In this document: piece after piece, positions 9,990-19,643 of the stretch
How positions within the stretch are numbered: position 1 is the first letter of the stretch
Layout of the letters: every line of letters begins with the position of its first letter
Assembly (NCBI RefSeq): GCF_037971845.1
Contig: NZ_CP150227.1
Coordinates: 3,472,001 to 3,536,000, forward strand
Origin: Paenibacillus sp. FSL R5-0766
GTDB lineage: Bacteria > Bacillota > Bacilli > Paenibacillales > Paenibacillaceae
Reading direction: 5' to 3'
DNA: 64,000 bases
The notes under the pieces: model-generated
The model's database searches: none
Seen by the model: only the letters and a program-made list of their open reading frames with translations
What the model was told of the DNA's origin: nothing
Program-made: the position numbers and the translations under genes

Positions 9990-11021
9990 ATGAGAATTGC
10001 AATTGTAGGCGCAGGATCTTTGGGAACCATCGTAGGTGCATACCTTGCGGATGGTGGACTGGACGTTGAGTTAATTGATGCATATCAGGAACATGTAAAT
10101 GCTTTAAATCAGACGGGTGCTAAAGTGACCGGAACCACGGAGTTTCAGGCCAAAGTAAAAGCCATTACTCCTGATCAGAAATCAGGACAATATGACCTTG
10201 TCTTACTTTTAACTAAACAACTTTATAACGATTCCATTCTTCAGGAATTACTTCCATTCTTGAAGGAAGACAGTATGGTGTGTTCCTTGCAGAACGGGAT
10301 TCCGGAAGAAAAAGTGGCGTCCATCGTGGGTGAAAAACGTGTCATTGCAGGCTCCGTTGAATTTGGCGCTACGTTCATTGAACCAGGTGTATCAAGTCTG
10401 ACTACCGAGTACACTCAATTTAAGCAGTATGCTTTTCAGATTGGCGAATTAAATGGTGAAATCACCGAACGAATTCAACGTGTGAAATCGGTGTTGGATC
10501 TTGTGGGTGGAACACATATTTCCGATAACCTGGTTGGAACCAAATGGTCCAAATTGTTGATTAACAATGCATTCAGTGGTTTGTCCGCTGCATTGAATGG
10601 GGAATACGGAGACATTATCGATCATGAAGCCGGCATTGTGAGTGCAGCTCATATTGCGGACGAGACGATTAAAGTTGCTCGCGCCAATGGGGTTACCTTG
10701 GTTAAAATGAATGGATTCGACATCGCTTCACTCGAACTGAACAGCGAAGAAGATATCCCTGAACGGGTGAAAACATTACGTTACGTGATGGAGCCTTCCA
10801 GACTCCTCAAAGCAAGTATGCTTCAAGATCTGGAGAAAAACCGCAAAACAGAGATTGATTATATTAACGGGGTTGTTTCAAGCAGAGCAGAAGGTACCGG
10901 AATTGCGACACCTTATAATGATTTAGTTGTAAAACTGGTCAAATCTGCTGAAGAAACGCAAACCGTTCCTGATTTTGACACGAATATTAAAGCTTTTGAA
11001 GAACTATTAAGTGCTATCTAG
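9990..11021 (+). CDS. 2-dehydropantoate 2-reductase-like (ApbA/PanE family) oxidoreductase
   Basis: A 343-residue NADPH-dependent reductase of the ketopantoate reductase family. It begins with the nucleotide-binding motif IVGAGSLGTIVGAYLADGG, has SLQNGIPEE and VIAGSVEFGAT in the first domain, and NLVGTKWSKLLINNAFSGL in the helical second domain, where family members place the catalytic lysine. It is longer than a typical PanE (about 300). Because it is paired with an acetoacetate-decarboxylase-like gene and no other pantothenate gene is present, it probably reduces another keto acid rather than serving CoA synthesis; this is inference. AAGGAGG precedes the start. Confidence 0.85.
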   Translation: MRIAIVGAGSLGTIVGAYLADGGLDVELIDAYQEHVNALNQTGAKVTGTTEFQAKVKAITPDQKSGQYDLVLLLTKQLYNDSILQELLPFLKEDSMVCSLQNGIPEEKVASIVGEKRVIAGSVEFGATFIEPGVSSLTTEYTQFKQYAFQIGELNGEITERIQRVKSVLDLVGGTHISDNLVGTKWSKLLINNAFSGLSAALNGEYGDIIDHEAGIVSAAHIADETIKVARANGVTLVKMNGFDIASLELNSEEDIPERVKTLRYVMEPSRLLKASMLQDLEKNRKTEIDYINGVVSSRAEGTGIATPYNDLVVKLVKSAEETQTVPDFDTNIKAFEELLSAI

Positions 11022-11090
11022 AGACATGTTCTGAAAGGAATACGTCTAACGAAAAACGAAGGAATTAATAACCGTTGGATAATAATTACA

Positions 11091-11302
11091 TTGACAACTG
11101 CAGGTTTTTCCAAAATAATAGAATGTAATTGAATACTGGTACCTTTAATTCAGTCCAGAGAGGCTGGCAAGGGCAGCGGATTTCATAATCACGCGAGAAT
11201 CAGGGCATATTCCGTAATAGGATGCTCTGTGTCTTCGCGCGGATTATGATGCAAAAAGAGGCTACTTGTCAGTGCATAACTTGACGAGTAGCCTCTTTTT
11301 TT
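11091..11302 (+). promoter_or_regulatory. Promoter and PyrR-dependent attenuator of codBA
   Basis: A promoter-like TTGACA (11091-11096) and AATAAT (11114-11119) are 17 bases apart. Downstream, AGTCCAGAGAGGCT (11152-11165) matches the PyrR-binding loop of Bacillus-type pyr attenuators. A middle helix can form between TCATAATC...CGCGA near 11183 and TCGCG...GATTATGA near 11234. The final terminator pairs AGAGGCTACT (11257-11266) with AGTAGCCTCT (11287-11296) before a T run. In the known mechanism PyrR with UMP stabilises the first hairpin and allows termination, so pyrimidine excess would silence codBA. Confidence 0.87.
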
Positions 11303-11346
11303 CTGCTTTTTTGGTATCAGATACACTTTATGTTGGGGGTATTCTG

Positions 11347-12624
11347 ATGAGCAAACAAGATCAAGAATTTTCATGGCAAGCGGTGCCGAAAGCACAAAGA
11401 AACCAATTTTGGAAGACGTTATCCGTCATGCTCGGTTTCACATTTTTCTCTGCAAGCATGCTGGCAGGAGGGACATTGGGCGTCAGCTTGACGTTCATGG
11501 AGTTCATTGGCATCGTACTTGTAGGAAATCTGGTGCTTGGTATCTACACAGGGGCACTGGCACATATCGCCGCCAAAACGGGCCTGTCCACGCATTTGCT
11601 CGCTAAATATGCGTTCGGTGCAAAAGGGTCGTATCTGCCTTCGTTCCTGTTAGGCTTCACTCAGGTTGGATGGTTCGGTGTTGGTGTGGCCATGTTCGCA
11701 ATCCCGGTTGCCAAAGCCATGGACTGGAACGTGTACCTGCTCATCATCGTGTTCGGACTTGCCATGACAGCATCAGCCATCTTCGGCATGAAGTCACTCG
11801 TCATTCTCGGATATATCGCAGTTCCTGCGATTGCCATTCTCGGTGGTTACTCCATGTTCGAAGGGGCAGGTTCGCTGGGTGGTCTGCAAGGGTTGCTTGA
11901 ATACACGCCGACTCAGTCGCTCACCACGGCGGCAGCATTAACCATCTGTATCGGATCATTCATAAGCGGCGGAACACTGACACCCGATTTTGCGCGGTTT
12001 TCCCGGACATCGAAACAGGCAGTTACCGCAACAGTGATTGCATTCTTCCTGGGTAACTCACTCATGTTTCTGTTCGGTGCAGTTGGTGCGATGGCCTATA
12101 ACCTGGCCGATATCTCAGAGGTCATGTTCCTGCAAGGGTTAATGATCCCGGCAATTATTGTTCTGGGCCTGAATATCTGGACAACGAATGATAATGCACT
12201 GTACGCTTCGGGTCTTGGTTTTGCGAACATCACCAAAATTTCAAAGAAATTCTTCGTCATCGTTAACGGCATCGTGGGTACCATATTCGCCATGTGGATG
12301 TACAACAACTTTGTCAGTTTCCTGAACGTACTGGGCGCGGCGGTACCGTCCATCGGGGCTATTATTATCGCAGATTACTTCATTGTGAAACGTAGAAACT
12401 ATAAGCCATTTGCCGACATGTCATTCAAAAATGTAAACTGGGTAGCAATGGTGGCTTGGGCCATCGGCGTGGCATTTGCTCAACTGGCTCCTGGCGTAAC
12501 ACCATTGAACGCACTGCTTGGTACAGCAGTGGCCTATATCGTCTTGATGCTGATTGTTCCTGCGAGAGAAACCAAAGAAATGGGGAAAATAAATGATTAT
12601 ACAGAACGCAAAATTGCGGGGTAA
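11347..12624 (+). CDS. codB: Cytosine permease (NCS1 family)
   Basis: About 425 residues of a 12-helix NCS1 nucleobase transporter. The sequence shows [38 protein letters not shown] and [17 protein letters not shown], all typical of CodB. It would import cytosine across the membrane. The ATG at 11347 is taken as the start because the frame upstream runs back into the terminator hairpin; GGGGGT precedes it by a few bases. It overlaps codA by 32 bases, and both sit behind a PyrR attenuator, so the pair forms a pyrimidine-salvage operon repressed when UMP is plentiful. Confidence 0.94.
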   Translation: MSKQDQEFSWQAVPKAQRNQFWKTLSVMLGFTFFSASMLAGGTLGVSLTFMEFIGIVLVGNLVLGIYTGALAHIAAKTGLSTHLLAKYAFGAKGSYLPSFLLGFTQVGWFGVGVAMFAIPVAKAMDWNVYLLIIVFGLAMTASAIFGMKSLVILGYIAVPAIAILGGYSMFEGAGSLGGLQGLLEYTPTQSLTTAAALTICIGSFISGGTLTPDFARFSRTSKQAVTATVIAFFLGNSLMFLFGAVGAMAYNLADISEVMFLQGLMIPAIIVLGLNIWTTNDNALYASGLGFANITKISKKFFVIVNGIVGTIFAMWMYNNFVSFLNVLGAAVPSIGAIIIADYFIVKRRNYKPFADMSFKNVNWVAMVAWAIGVAFAQLAPGVTPLNALLGTAVAYIVLMLIVPARETKEMGKINDYTERKIAG

Positions 12625-13861
12625 AGAAGGACTATGGAATATCGTTGTGAAAGACGGAAAGTTTGAACGAATTACACAATCGTTGGAAGTGACTGAAAAT
12701 GAGGAAATCCTGGATGTCAACGGATCGCTTGTGCTGCCACCTTTCATTGAGCCGCATATTCACCTCGATACAACGCTCACCGCAGGTGAGCCGGAATGGA
12801 ATCTAAGCGGAACGCTGTTTGAAGGCATCCAGCGCTGGTCAGAGCGCAAGGCTTTCTTAACACATGAGGATGTGAAAACACGTTCCAAAACGGCACTCAA
12901 GTGGCAATTGGCACAGGGCATCCAGCATGTACGAACACATGTCGACGTTACCGATCCAAGCTTGATTGCTGTTAAAGCAATGCTTGAAGTAAAAGAAGAG
13001 ATGGCTCCATATATGGACATCCAGCTTGTTGCTTTTCCACAGGAAGGCATTCACTCTTATCCAAACGGGGCAGAATTGCTGGAAGAGTCACTGAAAATGG
13101 GCGTTGACGTGGTCGGCGGCATTCCACACTTCGAATTCACGCGGGAATATGGCGTTGATTCAATGAAAGTTGCGTTTGATCTGGCCGAAAAATACGACCG
13201 TCTGATCGACATCCATTGTGATGAAATCGATGACGAGCAATCCCGTTTTGTTGAAGTTGTTGCCAAGGAAGCTTACGAACGTGGACTGGGTTCACGAACA
13301 ACGGCAAGCCACACGACAGCAATGGGGTCCTATAATGACGCTTATACGTACAAATTGTTCCGTTTGCTGAAGATGGCTGATTTGAACTTTGTCTCTAATC
13401 CGCTGGTCAACATTCACCTGCAAGGACGATTCGACACATATCCGAAAAGAAGAGGGCTGACACGTGTCAAAGAGTTGCAGGAAGCAGGTCTGAATGTGTG
13501 CTTTGGTCACGATGACATCTTCGATCCTTGGTATCCGCTCGGTACAGGCAATATGCTGCAAGTACTGCACATGGGGATTCATGCTTCGCAGTTGCTTGGT
13601 TATGACCAGATCGTGAATTCAATTGACCTCATTACAAAAAACAGCGCAAGAACGTTACACATTGAGGAAGTATACGGCATTGAAGAAGGTAAACCTGCTA
13701 ACTTCATCGTACTTGAAGCAGAGAATGAATATGAGGCTGTTCGCAAACAAGCCGGCGTACTTTATTCCTACAGAGGCGGTCGTAAAATTGCGGAATCGAA
13801 GCCGCGGGACACATCTATCATTTTTGAGGGCGGTACAGAAAAGGTTACTTTTAATAAATAA
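12593..13861 (+). CDS. codA: Cytosine deaminase (amidohydrolase family)
   Basis: A 422-residue metal-dependent amidohydrolase that converts cytosine to uracil and ammonia. Visible features are [15 protein letters not shown] (HxH metal ligands) near residue 44-58, HCDEIDDEQ near 209-217, [14 protein letters not shown] (metal histidine) near 240, and [19 protein letters not shown] (metal aspartate) near 305-325, all characteristic of CodA. The gene starts inside the end of codB (32-base overlap) with GGGG upstream of the ATG, implying translational coupling, and ends before a hairpin terminator. Confidence 0.95.
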   Translation: MIIQNAKLRGKEGLWNIVVKDGKFERITQSLEVTENEEILDVNGSLVLPPFIEPHIHLDTTLTAGEPEWNLSGTLFEGIQRWSERKAFLTHEDVKTRSKTALKWQLAQGIQHVRTHVDVTDPSLIAVKAMLEVKEEMAPYMDIQLVAFPQEGIHSYPNGAELLEESLKMGVDVVGGIPHFEFTREYGVDSMKVAFDLAEKYDRLIDIHCDEIDDEQSRFVEVVAKEAYERGLGSRTTASHTTAMGSYNDAYTYKLFRLLKMADLNFVSNPLVNIHLQGRFDTYPKRRGLTRVKELQEAGLNVCFGHDDIFDPWYPLGTGNMLQVLHMGIHASQLLGYDQIVNSIDLITKNSARTLHIEEVYGIEEGKPANFIVLEAENEYEAVRKQAGVLYSYRGGRKIAESKPRDTSIIFEGGTEKVTFNK

Positions 13862-13882
13862 TGAAGAAGAACGAATCCCATT

Positions 13883-13910
13883 AAAAGTCGCTATTTAAGC
13901 GGCTTTTTTT
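13883..13910 (+). terminator. Terminator after codA
   Basis: AAAAGTCGC and GCGGCTTTT pair around a short AT-rich loop and run into seven Ts. A nearly identical terminator, including flanking bases CCATT, ends the iron-type binding protein gene at 59551-59580. Confidence 0.8.
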
Positions 13911-13988
13911 GCGTAATCACCTGTTATACTGCCTGGCCCATACAATGTATTTTATATGGAACATGAAAGGTATCAACAGACAACTTGC

Positions 13989-14021
13989 AAAGACCTCCCT
14001 ATGTTAATAGAGGAGGTCTTT
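13989..14021. terminator. Hairpin between codA and the reverse-strand HAD gene
   Basis: AAAGACCTCC (13989-13998) and GGAGGTCTTT (14012-14021) form a perfect ten-pair stem. There is no strong T run on either side, so it is a possible weak or bidirectional terminator for the reverse operon that ends at 14074. Confidence 0.5.
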
Positions 14022-14073
14022 GTGTACTCATATTTTTGCTACAAGGAGAAGAGATCTGCTACTTGTTTTTTCT

Positions 14074-14853
14074 TTACAACAATCCAGCCCATTTCAGACC
14101 ATGCCAGATTCCGTCCTGCTCCGCACTTGCTGTAACATGAGACGCCAGTTGTTGTAGAGAATGCGGGGCGTTGCCCATGGCAATGCTGCAGCCTGCATAA
14201 CGGAACATCTCCAGATCATTGAAGTTATCGCCAAAAGCATACACATCTTCAGGGGAAAACCCTGTTCGGTCTGAGAGTCGGGAAACCCCTTCGGCTTTGG
14301 AGCCTCCGGCGGGTAGAACGTCCATGGACAACGGATGCCAGCGTACAAAGTGGAGATCACGAAACCTTTCACGGTATACCGTTTCCTCTTCTGGTGAGCA
14401 GAATAACATCGTCTGATAGATGAGTCTATTTATACGAAAGCTTTTGCTAAACCCAGGATGCGTGACACCAAGCGAAGTTAGACAAAGGTCTACATGCGGA
14501 TGATATTCCTGACTGCAACTCATCTGTGAATGATCCAGATAAACGAGAGGATGTCCCGACAACTCAGCAAATGCAGACAATTGCTCCAAAGCTTCCGAAC
14601 AGATGGGATTACTGTGAATGAGTTCTCCTTGATGCATCACATATTGTCCATTGAAACTAACATAAGACTCCAGCTCCAGTTCAAGCCGAACCTGTTCCAA
14701 CATAAACGGAGATCGTCCTGAAGCTAAAGCGACCACATGTCCGGCTTCCTTTAATGAAAGAACAGCTTGCTTGGCGGAAGCGGGAATTCGATTATGGCGG
14801 TCGAGCAGCGTACCATCAATGTCAAAGAAAATCAGTTTCGGGGTCTGAGTCAT
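14074..14853 (-). CDS. Cof-type HAD-superfamily phosphatase (distal gene of ABC operon)
   Basis: About 259 residues. The HAD motif I nucleophile is FFDIDGTLL at the N terminus, motif II is ALASGR near residue 50, and motif IV is FGDNFNDLEMFRYAG near 205-220. The long cap between motifs II and III places it in the Cof/C2B group, which removes phosphate from sugar phosphates and similar small molecules. The start at 14853 is preferred over the GTG at 14871 because GAAGGAG is nine bases upstream, at the very end of the ATPase gene. It is the last gene of a reverse-strand operon with an ABC importer and another HAD gene. Confidence 0.9.
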   Translation of the reverse strand: MTQTPKLIFFDIDGTLLDRHNRIPASAKQAVLSLKEAGHVVALASGRSPFMLEQVRLELELESYVSFNGQYVMHQGELIHSNPICSEALEQLSAFAELSGHPLVYLDHSQMSCSQEYHPHVDLCLTSLGVTHPGFSKSFRINRLIYQTMLFCSPEEETVYRERFRDLHFVRWHPLSMDVLPAGGSKAEGVSRLSDRTGFSPEDVYAFGDNFNDLEMFRYAGCSIAMGNAPHSLQQLASHVTASAEQDGIWHGLKWAGLL

Positions 14854-14857
14854 AACG

Positions 14858-15907
14858 TCACACTCCTTCACCGCCGACGGAAGAAAGACTCAAACTTACT
14901 TGTTCATTCAGGGCGAAAGGAAGAGGGGAGATGACTTCCCAACGTTTCGTATCACTACGAATATCATAGTGGAATTCTTTCCCTTGAAACTGTACATTGG
15001 CGATCTCGCCCATTATTCCAGCTTCACTGGAAGGTTGTAAATGGAACTCATCGGGTCTAACGGGATACAAACCGTTGGATTTAAAATAGTTAGCAACATG
15101 CTTGCCAGGCCAAGCAATATTTGTACTGTCTTCAGGGACGAACATATCTGCATCCCAGTGACCTTTGACCAAATTCGACTTCGATACAAACCTCGCCACG
15201 AATTCGGTCTCTGGCCGCAAATAAATCTCCTGGGGTGTGCCAGCTTGTTCAATACGACCATCCTTCATCACGATAATTCGGTCAGCCATGGCAAGGGCTT
15301 CGCCTTGATCATGCGTCACATAAACTACGGCTGATTTCGTATTCCGATGTACTTGTTGAATCTCACGCCGCATATCCATGCGAAGCATGGCATCCAGACT
15401 GCTGAGGGGTTCATCCATCAGCAGTAATGAGGGCTGGGGAGCGATGGCGCGTGCAATAGCGACGCGTTGTTTTTGTCCTCCAGATAGCTCATGCGGCATA
15501 CGTTCAGCCAGATGGGACAACCCCGACATATTCAGGACTTCCTGAATGCGGTTCTGCTCGTTATTTTTAATATGAGGAGGTGTTGATTTATGTGTTCTAA
15601 TGGGAAAACGGACATGTTCGGAAACATTCATATGCGGCCAAAGTGCGAAGGACTGGAACACCATGCCAATTCTCCGTTTCTCCGGAGGTAGTAATGTCCC
15701 TGAACCTGCAACTACCTTGCCATCCATCAGAACATTACCGCTGCTTGGCTGCTCAAATCCGGCAAGAATGCGCAGCAATGTGGTTTTTCCACAGCCCGAC
15801 GGTCCAAGAATCGCCACGAATTCGCCATCCTTAATCGTTAAATCAATGGAATGAAGTGCCTGGTAACTTCCGAAGGATTTGCTGACCTGTTGAATCTGGA
15901 TACTCAT
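14858..15907 (-). CDS. ABC transporter ATP-binding protein (Fe3+/2-aminoethylphosphonate/polyamine type)
   Basis: A 349-residue ATPase. Walker A GPSGCGKTT, the ABC signature LSGGQKQRVAIARA, Walker B LLLMDEPLSSLD and the switch VTHDQGEALAMADR are all present, followed by a C-terminal TOBE-like domain from about residue 240. Length and architecture match the FbpC/PotA/PhnT class. It overlaps the permease stop by four bases and is separated by four bases from the HAD gene, so these are co-transcribed. It powers import of the ligand bound by the lipoprotein at 17676. Confidence 0.94.
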   Translation of the reverse strand: MSIQIQQVSKSFGSYQALHSIDLTIKDGEFVAILGPSGCGKTTLLRILAGFEQPSSGNVLMDGKVVAGSGTLLPPEKRRIGMVFQSFALWPHMNVSEHVRFPIRTHKSTPPHIKNNEQNRIQEVLNMSGLSHLAERMPHELSGGQKQRVAIARAIAPQPSLLLMDEPLSSLDAMLRMDMRREIQQVHRNTKSAVVYVTHDQGEALAMADRIIVMKDGRIEQAGTPQEIYLRPETEFVARFVSKSNLVKGHWDADMFVPEDSTNIAWPGKHVANYFKSNGLYPVRPDEFHLQPSSEAGIMGEIANVQFQGKEFHYDIRSDTKRWEVISPLPFALNEQVSLSLSSVGGEGV

Positions 15908-17658
15908 GACTTCACTCCCTTACGAGTTGCCCAACGTTGAGCGATGAGCAAAATAACTCCGCCTGCCGCAATAAGTGCGACAATCAGACTGGACAATGCA
16001 GTTGAATAGAGGGTATCTCCTGCCTGTTCAAAACTAAATATGGTAACACCAATGGTCTGTGAACCTGATGAATATAACAATGCCGATACAGTAAGCTCGG
16101 TCAGTGCAGTCAGGAAGACCAACATACCTCCGGTCAGAATACCTGGCAGCAGTAAGGGCAGCAGAACAGCAGTCCATTTACGCCAGAAACCGGCTCCGGA
16201 TATCCGCGCGGCTTCTTCCATGGATGCATCCAACTGCATGAATGAAGTGACACTTGAACGGATCTGAAGAATAAGGAATCGGCAGATGTAGGCAATAAAC
16301 AAAATGGTCATGGTCCCATAGATGCCAGGGTTCCAACCGGGAACCGGCTCCATCCATACCAGAATCATGGACAGTGCGAACACAATGCCGGGTAATGTAT
16401 AGGGAACAGCAGTGGCCAGTTCGGCCATTTTATTGAATTGATTAGGCTTGCGAACTCGTATATAAGCAAATCCTGAACCAATAATCAGACAAGCCAGCAT
16501 CGTGACAAGGGAGAGGACCAGGCTGTTCTGGATCGCCTGCCATACACGCTCATTCTCGAAGAGAATATATTTATAATTGTCCAGGGTCATATTGGCAGGA
16601 GTCAGACCGAGACCATACGCTCTTTTTAAAGACATCGATATCATCGAAGACAACGGAATAATTGTAATCAGTGCGAGACCTGCCCATATGGCCAAGGTCA
16701 GCGGCTTGCGCATGCGACCCAAATTATACCTTGGGGTAAGATCAGGTTGCATCGTATCCGAAGCATGACTTTTACGTAAAAGAATCCATTGCAACAGACT
16801 GCCGACTACCGCAGCAGCACCGAGTAGTACAGATAACGATGCACCACGGGCAAATGCCGAAGGGCCGAATCCAATAATCTCTTCATATATAAGTGTACTG
16901 AGAACGGAAATATTTACAGGTGTGCCAAGGAAAGCAGGTATTCCGAAATTGTCCAGCGAAGCCAGGAAAACCAGCAATCCGCCTGCCGTTAGACCCGGAA
17001 GAGCAAGCGGCAGTGTAATACGACGGAAGACCTCGATCCTGCTGGCACCACCGGCTCTGGCTGCCCACTCCAGATCAGGCGGGATTTTGCGGAGTACATC
17101 CAAAGTGAACATATACACCAACGGAAAATGATGAATACCCATCACAAACACGATGCCCCCCATACTGTACATGCTCCAAGGAGCCAGATCGGGATGAATC
17201 CATTGCAGCAGATGTGCGAGCCAGCTCTGTGACCCGGTAAATGAAGACCAAGATAACGTGAGAACATAAGAGGGAAGAATAAAACAAAGCATGATTCCCA
17301 TATGAAGGGCCGATTTGTGTCGTATATCCGTATAGGCGACGACCCAGGCCAGTGCAGTTCCAATCACGAGCGAGAACACAGTTGAACCGATGACGATATA
17401 TACAGTATTGCGTAATGTGGACCAGAAGCGCTCCTGCTGAAGCAATTCGTTATAATGTGCTAACGTTAACCCTTGCTCACCCTGAAAACTGAGAAGAACC
17501 AGCTTCAGGATGGGGTATACAAAGAATAATAGAACAGCTATAGCACCCAACAGGGCGATCAATCGATTCCAACGAAACAGGCCGGGGAGGGAGAAAACGG
17601 ACTTGCGCCCGTTAGCTTGCCCCCTAAGAATGATCATGTTTCTCTTCAATTTCTCCAT
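15904..17658 (-). CDS. ABC transporter permease with two fused membrane domains
   Basis: A 584-residue permease with about twelve membrane helices. It holds two tandem binding-protein-dependent permease domains, each with its own EAA-type loop: EWAARAGGASRIEVFRRITLP near residue 205 (quoted in the second residue range of the first half) and MEEAARISGAGFWRKWTAV near residue 490. Fused permeases like this occur in Fe3+, thiamine and 2-aminoethylphosphonate importers (FbpB/ThiP/PhnU class), so only one permease gene is needed. It sits 17 bases after the binding-protein gene and overlaps the ATPase gene. Confidence 0.93.
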   Translation of the reverse strand: MEKLKRNMIILRGQANGRKSVFSLPGLFRWNRLIALLGAIAVLLFFVYPILKLVLLSFQGEQGLTLAHYNELLQQERFWSTLRNTVYIVIGSTVFSLVIGTALAWVVAYTDIRHKSALHMGIMLCFILPSYVLTLSWSSFTGSQSWLAHLLQWIHPDLAPWSMYSMGGIVFVMGIHHFPLVYMFTLDVLRKIPPDLEWAARAGGASRIEVFRRITLPLALPGLTAGGLLVFLASLDNFGIPAFLGTPVNISVLSTLIYEEIIGFGPSAFARGASLSVLLGAAAVVGSLLQWILLRKSHASDTMQPDLTPRYNLGRMRKPLTLAIWAGLALITIIPLSSMISMSLKRAYGLGLTPANMTLDNYKYILFENERVWQAIQNSLVLSLVTMLACLIIGSGFAYIRVRKPNQFNKMAELATAVPYTLPGIVFALSMILVWMEPVPGWNPGIYGTMTILFIAYICRFLILQIRSSVTSFMQLDASMEEAARISGAGFWRKWTAVLLPLLLPGILTGGMLVFLTALTELTVSALLYSSGSQTIGVTIFSFEQAGDTLYSTALSSLIVALIAAGGVILLIAQRWATRKGVKS

Positions 17659-17675
17659 TCAGACAGCTCCAATCC

Positions 17676-18716
17676 TTACTCGCCAAACACATTAATGAAT
17701 TGCTGTTTATCTGTTTCACGATCCGCTGCAAGTTTGGCCGCATCGCCAGGCAAAATCTTCATTTCTGATACACCTTTCAATCCTTCAGGTGGGGCAATAC
17801 CTTCACGAATAGGGGAGTAACCGATCTCGGCAGACAACTTCTGGCCCTCTTCAGAGAGAATGAAATCTACAAAGGCTTGAGAAGCCGGTACGTTGGCAGC
17901 TTCTTTCATAATCCCGATCGGTTCTGTAATGATGGGAACACCTTCTTCTGGATAGATCAGTTCAACTGGAGAACCTTTCGCTTTTTCACGTGCTACGAGG
18001 TAATCAACAACGACGCCATATGATTTTTCACCGCTGGCTACAGCTTTCATAACGGCACCATTTCCTTTAATTACGGCCATGCCATTCATCTTGGTTTCCT
18101 GTAGAAAATCCCATCCAAACCCATCTGTTCGACTAAACACACCGATGTTGTATGCTGCTGCACCAGAGTATAAGGGACTCGGCATAATACTTGCGTCCTT
18201 ACTGTCCGGCAGGGTCAGCACTTGCCAAGATGTCGGTTGAGTAGTGACTTTTTGGGTGTTGGTAGCGAGTACCGTTGCCATAACCTTCGTACCGGCGTAC
18301 ATACCGTCCGGATCAACCAGATCTGTCGGGATTTCACTTAGCTCTGGGGACTTGTACGATTGTAGAAGGTCATCTTTTTTCAGATTTTCAAAGGTAACGG
18401 CATCGGCCAGCAGGAGTACATCCGCCTGTGTTTTACCCGCTTGACGCTCTGCCTGAAGCTTGGCAGTGACTTCTTCGGTTCCGGAACGGAAGATGCTGAC
18501 TTGAACATCAGGATATTTATCGTTAAACGCCTTTACCAGTTTGCCTGCATCTTCTTCTGGTTGGGATGTATAGAATGAAAGCTTACCTGAGACTGTGCTC
18601 GAAGCTGCGCCTGAACTATCTTGATCTGTCGTGGCTTGTCCCTGTGCAGAACAACCGCTGAATACAATCATGCCTGCCAAAAGGGGCAGTAGTAACGACT
18701 TTTTGAATGGAATCAC
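17676..18716 (-). CDS. Substrate-binding lipoprotein of ABC importer (Fe3+/2-AEP/organophosphate class)
   Basis: A 346-residue binding protein with a lipoprotein signal (LLPLLAGMIVFSGC, lipobox ending at Cys 21). The mature part starts KLSFYTSQPEEDAGKLVKAF and includes VLLLADAVTFENLKK, a pattern seen in the bacterial extracellular binding protein family that serves Fe3+, thiamine, phosphoglycerate and 2-aminoethylphosphonate systems. Conserved iron-binding tyrosine pairs of FbpA are not obvious, and the neighbours are phosphatases, so a phosphorylated organic ligand seems more likely than iron; this is inference. Translation begins at GTG with AAAGGAGAG upstream. Confidence 0.9.
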   Translation of the reverse strand: MIPFKKSLLLPLLAGMIVFSGCSAQGQATTDQDSSGAASSTVSGKLSFYTSQPEEDAGKLVKAFNDKYPDVQVSIFRSGTEEVTAKLQAERQAGKTQADVLLLADAVTFENLKKDDLLQSYKSPELSEIPTDLVDPDGMYAGTKVMATVLATNTQKVTTQPTSWQVLTLPDSKDASIMPSPLYSGAAAYNIGVFSRTDGFGWDFLQETKMNGMAVIKGNGAVMKAVASGEKSYGVVVDYLVAREKAKGSPVELIYPEEGVPIITEPIGIMKEAANVPASQAFVDFILSEEGQKLSAEIGYSPIREGIAPPEGLKGVSEMKILPGDAAKLAADRETDKQQFINVFGE

Positions 18717-18749
18717 AGATAATCTCTCCTTTGGTGTCTAACTGATAGA

Positions 18750-19616
18750 TTAGAGTAAAAACGTATGGATTGCCTGTGCAACGCCATCTTCAGCGTTGCT
18801 GCCAGTGACAACATTAGCGATTTCCTTCACATGAAGCTCTGCATTTCCCATGGCGATTCCTAATCCTGCCCATTGCAGCATGTCCAGATCATTATCATAA
18901 TCCCCGGCTGCAGCTACCTGTTCGCGTTCGATCTGATGTGCATGACATAAACGTTCCAGTGCGCCTCGTTTACTAACTCCGGCTGAATTAACATCAAACC
19001 GCAAACTTCCTGTTCGTGTACATTGGAATAACCCTGATTCTTCAAGGGTACGAAACAGGTTTTCGCGTGAGTCGTGGTCTGTACAGATCACGGCTGCTTT
19101 GAACAGCATGCCTGGCATCTGGTTTACAAAGGTTCTGAAATCCTTTCCGACTTCAACGAAGCGAATAAAATCAGCCTCTATAGCATCAAGTTCATCACGT
19201 TCTTCGAAAGAATCCAATTCCGGTCTGTTGACCCTATTGTTGATGGCCCAGTTCCTATTGATATCATTAATCTCTTGAACATAGAGGACATTGTATCCAT
19301 AGAAATGGATGTAGGCTCCTTCTTGCTGGATGACATCCAACATGAACAGCATATCTTCTATTTTCAGCGCAACGCAATCAAGCAGTTGTCCTGTCAAGGG
19401 ATCTACCGTCACGGCACCGTTTAGTGCAACCAGTGGGAAATTCATGGAGACTTCCCTAGCGTGTGACCATACGGAAGCGGGAAATCGCCCAGATGCAATC
19501 GTGACATTCACTTCCGCTGAGATTAATTGTTGAATGGAACTTCGTGTCATAGGTGTTATCATTTTATCTGGATTGAGCATCGTACCGTCCAGATCAAGGG
19601 CTAACAATCTGTACAT
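18750..19616 (-). CDS. Cof-type HAD-superfamily phosphatase (second)
   Basis: About 288 residues. Motif I is LLALDLDGTML, motif II is TIASGR near residue 42, and motif IV is AAGDYDNDLDMLQWAGLG near 240. SKRGALERL just before it supplies the motif III lysine. It is a paralogue-type match to the HAD gene at the other end of this operon but shares little close sequence. The start at 19616 is chosen over 19622 for better spacing from GGGAGG. Position second in the operon, between an MBL hydrolase and the binding protein, suggests dephosphorylation of an imported or released ligand. Confidence 0.9.
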   Translation of the reverse strand: MYRLLALDLDGTMLNPDKMITPMTRSSIQQLISAEVNVTIASGRFPASVWSHAREVSMNFPLVALNGAVTVDPLTGQLLDCVALKIEDMLFMLDVIQQEGAYIHFYGYNVLYVQEINDINRNWAINNRVNRPELDSFEERDELDAIEADFIRFVEVGKDFRTFVNQMPGMLFKAAVICTDHDSRENLFRTLEESGLFQCTRTGSLRFDVNSAGVSKRGALERLCHAHQIEREQVAAAGDYDNDLDMLQWAGLGIAMGNAELHVKEIANVVTGSNAEDGVAQAIHTFLL

Positions 19617-19643
19617 GAACATATTCCTCCCGGATTGATTAAC

